This document shows, piece by piece, positions 56,605 to 64,000 of a stretch of DNA of 64,000 bases. Each line of letters starts with the position of its first letter. Position 1 is the first letter of the stretch. A program made the translations under genes and the position numbers. Below the pieces are notes generated by a model. It had not been told where the DNA came from and did not search any database. It was given only the letters and a program-made list of their open reading frames with translations. Origin of the DNA: Clitoria ternatea (lineage: Eukaryota; Streptophyta; Magnoliopsida; Fabales; Fabaceae). The stretch is from contig CM075674.1 of NCBI GenBank assembly GCA_037962975.1, positions 41,988,501 to 42,052,500 of the forward strand, given 5' to 3'.

Positions 56605-59496
56605 TGTAACATCCTGATTAAGATTTATTGTCGATTAAGAATAAATGCTGATTTAGATTAACTGCAGATTAAAGATTAAAGGCCGGTTAACTAAGTATGG
56701 CACAGAATTGACGCATGTACCCTTATTGATCATATAAAGGGCTCCTGTTTCACTTTCCACTCACGCTGAGTTTGAAAGAGGAAAAGAGAGTTGATAGCAT
56801 TTCTCGTCGTGCGTGCAGCAGCCATTCCCGTTTTCTTCTGAAGCCAGCCAAGCTTCTCCTCCTTCTCCTTCTTCGTCTTCTTCTCCTTCTTCTCCGTCCT
56901 CTTCTTCTTCTTCGTCAACGACGTTGTGGTGTCTCGGAGTTGTGGAAGTACTCCACTGTTGGTGAGACGGAGCCTTGAGAGGACAGCTGTCGATTTCTCA
57001 AAGCTGAGTGTAGAGTTTTACTGGGTTCGAAGGTCGTTTAGCTGAAAAGAGTGATCGAAGGAGTGATCGGAGCAACTAATCATCGTTGAAAGTCCGAGAG
57101 ACTTCACAGTAGGTAGGGGGTGCTTTACATTTCAAATGCATGATTTATGGACGGATTCCGGGTGAAAATGCTATGTTGATTGTTTATAACTTGAAATGTA
57201 TTGTTTGAGGTGTTCTGGTTGAGTGATAGTATGAGAAATGCCCGGTTTTGTGATGACTATGAGTCATATAGTGTATATTGATTTTCGTCCATGAGATGCA
57301 TGTTGATAATCAAGAGAGTGTTGAGTGAATGCATGAGATGCATGTGGCTGAAATGGTGTATGCCGAGTGCTTATGTTAAGGGATTGTTATGCTGACTTCC
57401 GTTTGGAATTTATTATGAATTGCATGAGATGCATGTGCTGTTAATGAGAAAGCCGAGTGCATATAATATGAGTCTGCTATGATGGTTTCCGTGTATGGTT
57501 TTATATGAAAATGCATGAGATGCATGTAGATATTACTGTAATTGCTGAGTGGTTGTATTGTGAGATAGTTGGGTTGGTCTCCGTGTGTGGTTTTTATATT
57601 AAAGGCATGAGATGCATGTGATGGCAGTGTGAAATTGTTATACCGATTCCATTCATGACTTTATGATAATATTATGTATGATATGCACCAGTGAAAATAC
57701 TGAGAGCATTTAGCGTGAGACGCTCGATTATGAATCGGTAATTAATATATATATATATATATATATATAAATGCATGAGATGCTATCAAAGACCTTGAGT
57801 GGGACTCAAGGCAAGCCGACTGAGTGGGACTCAGGGCTGCTCGTAACACTACCGTTGACGCTGAGAGTGTTTGTGTTACATGAGAGGGCAAACGGTTTGG
57901 TACCAGTAAAACGGCCGAATCAGCTGAGAGCTGAATAAAAGGCTGAGAGCCTATGTTGCAACATAAAAATCTATTAATGAATAATCGGATCCAACTGAAT
58001 AAATATGTGTACACCTATAACTGTTGCCGAGTGCAATGTGATTTGTATGTATTTGTGTAAATGTTATTGTGAATAGCATGTTTAATATAGCCGAGAGTTA
58101 GTTGAGTGAATTCTGACTGAATGATGCCGTGTGTGTAATCATATTGAATGGCAGTATATGGTATTAATTGATTGACATATAATATTGTGTAGTTGAGAAC
58201 TTGAGGATTAATCTGAGTCAATAACTGTCATTTAATATGTAAAATGCTCACCCCTACTTGTGGCTATATTTACAATGGATATAGGTCAGGATGGAGAATG
58301 ACGAGTGTTACTCAAGTCCGAGTGATGAGTATTTTGTACTGATGTAGTGTACATATGGTACATCTTGTATATATATCTTGGTGTAGCCTTGGCCGGCTCT
58401 TATGAACATCGTTCTGTTGAACATATTTATATATGTATTGAACTAACCAGTATTAAGAACATCTGTATATATATATATTGTTATGAGGTTGTTGCATTAA
58501 ATGAGAAACATCGTTATAGGAGAAGTGCTAAGGGCTAAATGGTTCCGTGTGAGACATAGTTGAGGGCCTTCTCCGAATGAATAAAGTTTAAAGTAATTCC
58601 AAGTGGGATCTGTTCGGGAGGACTACTTCCGAGGGAAGACTAGTCAATACGTTATCGGGTGAAAAATAGCTGAGTGAATCTCTTCCGATTGGAGAAAGAT
58701 TTAAATATTCCCAAGTGGGAAATTCCGAGAAAACCACTTCCAAGGGAAGAATGGTTATGATGTCCCTGAGTGAGGTATATTCTAGAAAACCTCCTCCTAG
58801 TGGATAGGGCTTGCATGTTTCCGAGTGAATAAGGTTTACATAATTCCGAGTAAGACTTAGCCTAGAAAATCTTCCGAGTGAAGAATGGTTAAAGTGATTC
58901 CGAGCAACGCTTAGTCTAGAAAGCCTCTTCCGAGGGAAGAAAGGGTAATACACTTCCGAGTGATTTGAGGTTGAAGTGCCTCTGGGTGAAGCGAGATTCA
59001 ATTAATTCTGAGTGAAGCTTAACCGAAGAGGAAATACTTCCGGGTGAAGGAAAGTTTAAAGATTCCGAGTGGAATTAACTGAGAGAATCATTTTCCGGAT
59101 GAAGATTCAATGGGGGTTCCGAGTGAACCATGTCTGTGTGGAGACCTTCCAAAATAAGGATAAGGGTCTGACTTTGAGTGAGAATTTCGAATGAGGTATG
59201 ACCCGGGGGACCGTTCCCGAGTGAACGGAGGTCCCGATTCCGAGTGAAGGAATACACCGAATGTATGGGCTCGCTTCAGTGAATAAGGACTCGCTCCAGC
59301 GAGTAGAAGCTCGCACAAGCGACTTCTGCTGGGTACGCTTAGCCAAATCAGGGTCTTGCCAAGCGAGTGGCACCCTGACTCATTTTTTTTGTTTCCCTCG
59401 ACTTCGGGTTTGTTTTATTTTGTCCCGACTCCTATTCTGAACGTGAAAAATTTTCCCTACTCTCGGACTTGCTTTTATTTAAGTCGGGATGTTTCA
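56605..59496 (+). mobile_element. Gypsy element G, 5' LTR (2892 bp)
   Basis: It starts TGTAACATCC at 56605 and ends GGGATGTTTCA at 59496, followed by the primer site. A TATA box CATATAAAG lies near 56733, only about 130 bases from the LTR start, so most of the LTR is transcribed leader. A CT-rich tract and a donor at 57113 (AG|GTAGGGGG) follow. A degraded acceptor near 58275 has AA for AG. Other features are ATGCATGAGATGCATG palindromes, the GTAGCCTTGGCCGGCT block near 58384 and a CCGAGTGA array (58570-59250). It is related to solo LTR F, but the word array sits on the other side of the shared block. Confidence 0.9.
58570..59250 (+). repeat. CCGAGTGA word array in LTR G
   Basis: TTCCGAGTGA, TTCCGAGGGAAGA and variants recur about 25 times. 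Here the array lies after the GTAGCCTTGGCCGGCT block; in the related LTR F it lies before it. A short TCGCTYRAGCGA-like patch follows at 59270-59365. Confidence 0.9.
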
Positions 59497-59499
59497 TTT

Positions 59500-59511
59500 T
59501 GGTATCAGAGC
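59500..59511 (+). other. Primer binding site of element G (initiator Met tRNA)
   Basis: TGGTATCAGAGC, three bases after the LTR end. A perfect copy of the plant primer site. Confidence 0.95.
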
Positions 59512-60257
59512 GGACTTGAAAGGTCCAAGGCCAAGGAATACTGACTAAATGCTATAAAAAATTGTATGATATTATGTTATAAATTGTTAAGTGTGGAACT
59601 GTAATCCGATCGGCTATAAGTAGTTCGGTATTCTTATCTTTGAAGGGGTGTTAATTTCAGGATAAGACATGGCAAATCGTCACGGCATGGATGCTATGGC
59701 CGCGGCGTTTCAGCGCTTTACTAATATCTTTGAGAGGCAGAACCAGCCTCGAGCTGATGGTGACTAGGGTTTGGATCGCTTCCTGAAGCGGAGGCCGAGT
59801 GAATTCCAAGGGGGATTCAATCCTGAGTCAGCTTACACGTGGATTCAGGATCTTGAATGAATTTTTGGTGGCCTTCGCTGCACCGAGGCCCAGAAAGTTG
59901 AGTACGTTGTGACACCCTAAAAATAGGGGTAAATTTTTCACGATTTTAATATTATTGATTTGTGAAAAATACAAGTGGTGAAGCCAAATATTTAATCACC
60001 TGGATCTATCAGAGACCTATCTCATATGTGAAGATATGAGAAGGTAAGTTCATTAAATTAATTCTTAAGAAATCCATAATTAAGACAACGGAAGTATTTT
60101 GAGTAAAATAATATTATGGAACTAGATTCTTAAGAGATTATTCATTTGGGGTTAAGAAGCCAAAGTTATACCAAAGTATTCATAATGTAGGGTGGAATCA
60201 TGGATTAACATGAAGAAATTGGAAAATAACATGATTAAAGCGTTTTAGGAGAATCAG

Positions 60258-60782
60258 GTCCCCCTCGCTCAAGTGAAATACCAATTCGCTTGAGCGAGCT
60301 TCACATAGCACGCTTGGGCGAAACAGAAAATGCTGAGCGAAAGGAGGAAATGAAGGTTCAGGGGTCACTTCGCTTAAGCGAACCCCAACTCGCTTGAGCG
60401 AGTAGTGGAATTCTCGCTTGGGCGAAGCCAGCGAGCGTGAGGCGGAAAACGCCCAGAACTCATCCACGCTCACTCGCTTGGGCGAGCACTATCCCAAGGC
60501 CTTTCGCTCAAGCGAATCTCGGCCAAGTTCCCCACTCGCTCGGGCGAGACCTTTCTCGCTTAAGCGAAAATCATCCCGAGAGCAAAACCTGAGACCAAAC
60601 CCTCTCGCTTGGGTGAAATAGACCCTCGCTTGAGCGAAAATGGCCCAGTGGCCAAACACTGATGCTGGGATAATCTCGCTTGGGCGAGTCCCATTCTCGC
60701 CTAAGCGAGAATCATCCAGAGGCCAAAAATCGAAACAGGGGCATTCTCGCTTGAGCGAGAAGCCCTCTCGCCTGAGCGAGTT
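60258..60782. repeat. TCGCTYRAGCGA word array in solo LTR H
   Basis: About 25 copies of TCGCTTGAGCGA, TCGCTCAAGCGA and TCGCTTGGGCGA lie within 525 bases with unrelated spacers. Adjacent copies often form larger inverted repeats. Confidence 0.92.
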
Positions 60783-61664
60783 TGACAGAAAAATAGGGGA
60801 ATGCAGAAATCACCCAACTCACTATACTAAAATTCATTCTAATCAATTTTACTCAAATTCAACACTTCATACATATCATATTACATGTTTAGAACTTGTT
60901 CAAATAAGTCATACCTATAAATTTCCATTACAACTCATTTATGACCTAAAGATCAACTCAATCATCCTTATACTTCACAAATCTAATATTCCAAATGTAA
61001 ACTTCATTCATTCATCAAGATTTGGAGGGTTTCATCAGTCATTCATTCATAGGGTCATGATTGAAAATGAGTCATAAACAAAAGATCTCATTTTCCTCCA
61101 TGACCTCTCAAAATCACTATTGTATATACATACATATATATTCATCAATCATACCATTGTCCATTCTAAATCCAGATCATGCAAAACATAGATAGTGTTA
61201 TACACCTTACATCCATTCTACCTAATCACAATATCAAAACATTGCCGGCCAAGGCATTCTTTTACCAAAATGGAACTTTCTCCACACTTCTCCTCCATCA
61301 ATAGCTCCAGAGTAATACCTATAACACAGGAGCTAAAAAGAAATACCACAGGGAGAGTGAGTATACTTTCTCAATGACGAAAATCTAATAAATAAAACAA
61401 TATATGCATGAATGCAATACAACTATCTCCTCCTCGAGAGGAGTTTATTTAATATCAAACATTCAATCAACAATTTTTATTCAACACAATTATTCCTTAA
61501 TTCTCTTAGAATCATATCAATCAAATTCGCCATCACACTTTAGTAATTAAAAGGGAATATCCATTCATATCGCATCATTAAAGTATCACACTATATCATG
61601 CTCCAAGACTGATGCACATGCTAATGTCATTAAAATGCATATGCATGGATCCGATTTCATTTCC

Positions 61665-61965
61665 TCGGGTGATCGCAACCACCATATTCATATACTCATT
61701 CTCAATGGTTTCCCGCCTCGCAAGGGGTACTCTCTCTAGCAGCCTTGCAAGGTGCTTCTCGTGATCGCAACCACGTTCAACATTTCATAAGGTTTCCTGC
61801 CTCGCAAGGGGTACTCTCGCCTCATGATCGCAACCATGGGTACTCAATCTCAATGGTCCCGCAGGGCCTTTCATTTCAATACCAGGTGATCGCAACCACC
61901 GGTCTAACAATCATAGGAACTCGCAAGCCCTTTTTCATTTCCATCATCAAGTGATCGCAACCACT
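61665..61965. repeat. Five spaced GTGATCGCAACCAC words in solo LTR H
   Basis: The 12-14 base word recurs near 61671, 61760, 61825, 61887 and 61951, about 60-90 bases apart. CTCGCAAGGG and CGCAAG words lie between copies. The array lies within the candidate leader intron near its 3' end. Confidence 0.88.
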
Positions 61966-64000
61966 TATCGACATCATTATGATATGCATGTCATGCTATG
62001 TATACAATAACGCTCATACACACCTCAAGCTCATTTAGATTATCTTACCCTCTCAACTAGGGTACATTCATTTTCAACCACACAATTTTCCACCAATTCA
62101 CACACAAGTATCAATCCTCATATTCAAGAAACATTCCAACCAAAGGTTTTTGGCACTTATCATGTCTCATATGTAATCAATCATGTATCAACACGTAATA
62201 AGTCATTCATAGCCTCACTTAGGCTTTATTGTATAAACACCAAATTCACCACACCATACACAATTCGCATCACATATACAGAATATCACATTCATCCAAG
62301 AAAACATGTCATACTACATTAATACATACATTATCATCACAATTCTCATGCATTTAGAAAATACACCCCTCTCCTACCTCAAGAGAAGTAGACCTCTGGG
62401 GTTGATGTTCCCGCCTCACCAGTATTGTCAAGCCCTACACCAATCAATCATAGGGCCTCATCAATCATTCATTCAAACACCAATTCAACATACATATATA
62501 TATAGGTATACACATGATTCTTATCATGTGGAAACTATTTATCAATTTCATTCATTTGCCTAATTAGGCTTCAGGAATTCCTCCCCTTAAATCACAATCC
62601 ATTATTATCAAGAGTTACAACCTAATTGTTAGGTTATTCCATCTATTAAATCTCCACCAACACCTTGGTGAGGTTCCCACTTATTATGACTTCAAGTCAA
62701 CATCATCATTATTTAATGTCTACCACATCATTTATAACACTCTTTCCATCAACAAATGCTAACTTCTTCAATAAATGCTATATTCTTCAATATTCTACCT
62801 TTCCTCCTAAAATTCAAGTTTAGGGTTTTCACCAAACCCACCAACCTTCATAAATGCTTATATACCTCCTTCTTTTCCCACCATAATTACAACTACCTCA
62901 TTAATTACTCATAAGCTTGTATTTATGTCAATCCATCTTTGGATTTCCACTTTTGAATTTTCCTCGACATTTCTCACACATTTATTGTGTTCTAACACCA
63001 AAACTTTAACTAAACTTCAACTATATACTTATATACATGGAAAATGATCATAATCTTACCTCAAGAGGAGAAAATATTTTAGTTTCCAAGCTTTCTTGAA
63101 GTCCTTGAAGGTTATTAATGGAGAAGGAAGAGATATCTCCTTTTTAAATTTTAAGTTCAAAAGAAAGAGGAAGAGGAATTATGAAGAAGAAGAAGATATG
63201 TATATGAAGATAAGAAGAAGAAAAGTGTCTACGTGAGAGACAAAAGAGTGCAACCGACTTTTGAATGAGAAAATAGGAATTTAACATTTAAATTATTAAA
63301 CCTTCATTAATTCTTTCATTTTTAAACAAACAGGTTCGTCGTTCGGGCTCAATACATATTCTAAAAATTATTCCGAATATAAATTCGGAATCCCACTAAC
63401 ATTATCTACGGCCCTGACCAACGGCATCTCAATCGGAGATACTTGGTCTGACACCTATATTTTATCCGAGTCAGTTTTCAACTCAATCGATCACCATAAT
63501 TCACCAGCAATTTCAAAAAGTCTTGTTTAAATCATTTCAAGAATTTTGGGATATTAATTAGCCCGTATTTAATTATTCAACATTTATTTTCCTAATTTAA
63601 CTTCCTATTTTAAGAATTCGGGGTGTTACATACGCCGTGTACATGCTTCGAGGGGAAGCTGAGAATTGGTGGAAGATCACCAAAAGCCGAATGATTGATG
63701 CTGGTACCCAGTTAATCTGGGAGAATTTCAAGGTGTGTTTCTTGGAGAAGTACTTTCCCAATACAGTGAGGAGTCGGAAAGAGTTAGAGTTCATGGAATT
63801 GAAGCAAGGTTCTATGTCTTTGGAGGAGTATACTGCTAAGTTCGAGGAACTGTGCCTATTTTATCCTCCTTTCCAGCAGCCGGGAACCGAGGGTTCCAAG
63901 TGCATAAAATTTGAGAGTGGGTTGAGGCCTGAGATTAAGAAGGCCTTCAGGCACCAGGAGATTCGGAATTTCCCAGTGTTGGTGAACAGGTGTCGGATTT

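Larger units (their letters stand above)
59908..63630 (-). mobile_element. Solo LTR H (3723 bp) nested in gag of element G
   Basis: Plus-strand ends are TGTGACACCC and GGGTGTTACA. The flanks TACGT (59903-59907) and TACGC (63631-63635) are a target duplication with one change. No primer site or ORF lies inside. The GCCTTGGCCGG block of LTRs F and G occurs here on the minus strand near 61250, and a donor CTTGAG|GTAAG (minus, 63059) and an acceptor TTTTTAG (minus, 61333) agree, so the sense strand is minus. It carries a dense TCGCTYRAGCGA array (60258-60782) and five GATCGCAACCA words (61665-61965). Confidence 0.9.
59669..64000 (+). pseudogene. Element G gag, two stops, split by solo LTR H, runs off the window
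   Basis: The first part (59669-59907) starts MANRHGMDAMAAAFQRF and carries DRFLKRRPSEFQGGF and ESAYTWIQDLE, with stops TAG at 59765 and TGA at 59858. Solo LTR H interrupts it. The second part (63631-64000) reads YAVYMLRGEAENWWKI, FLEKYFPNTVRSRKELEFM, EEYTAKFEELCLFYPPFQQP and GLRPEIKKAF without stops to the window end. This is the chromovirus-type retrotransposon gag domain and resembles gag B residue for residue in long blocks. Gag forms the particle that packages the element RNA; this copy is inactive. Confidence 0.9.

Noticed and set aside
60258..60782. CRISPR-like array of short repeats
   Set aside because: The word is only about 12 bases, spacing is irregular, copies vary, and the setting is a plant LTR with no cas genes.

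Overview
The window reads as plant nuclear heterochromatin, probably from a eudicot and possibly a legume. The support is plant-type LTR retrotransposons (Ty3/gypsy chromovirus and Athila-like, Ty1/copia), CACTA transposons with plant-specific DUF4218, DUF4216 and Transposase_24 proteins, a TRIM element, introns with GT/AG borders and one plant type I MADS-box gene. The species itself cannot be read from the sequence. Almost everything is transposon inside transposon. The only plausible host protein gene is an AGL62-like MADS-box ORF on the minus strand at about 24.2-24.8 kb.

Layout. 1-7104: 3' part of a large-LTR non-autonomous gypsy derivative (element A), with a 5.0 kb LTR and a 1.6 kb internal region. 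It cuts a minus-strand copia element (J, 7105-11280), which itself sits in a plus-strand copia integrase fragment (11281-11476). 12195-12649: one end of a CACTA-like element. 12650-14300: repeat D, copy 1. 15858-~22895: CACTA element E with subterminal TAGCGACGG arrays at both ends. E keeps a DUF4218/DUF4216 gene and a Transposase_24 gene, lacks the TNP2 catalytic region and carries a heavy-metal-associated (HMA) exon of host type. 23480-23811: TRIM. 24209-24766: MADS-box gene.

25278-50211: chromovirus B, split by three later insertions: solo LTR I1 (25450-28365), solo LTR F (31558-34049) and a 12.9 kb Athila-like element C (35760-48623) on the minus strand. C has 1567-bp LTRs, a 5-bp target duplication, a tRNA-Asp primer site and gag-pol plus ORF3, now broken by four stop codons and one frameshift. 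50212-54030: copia fragment K with its own nested solo LTR S (51037-53409). 54060-54936: TNP2 transposase relic. 55165-56604: repeat D, copy 2, cut by gypsy element G (56605 to the window end). The gag of G is interrupted by the 3.7 kb solo LTR H (59908-63630).

Three patterns go beyond routine annotation. Short word arrays (CCGAGTGA, and the self-complementary TCGCTYRAGCGA) recur inside LTRs of different families, including both chromovirus-type and Athila-like elements. Several LTRs appear to hold a complete 5'-leader intron, with a GT donor shortly after the promoter and an AG acceptor after a conserved pyrimidine tract. All four nonsense codons of element C are of the C-to-T type, and its two LTRs differ almost only by transitions, as expected for a young, methylated element. 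Calls rest on reading and translating the sequence by eye; no database search was run.
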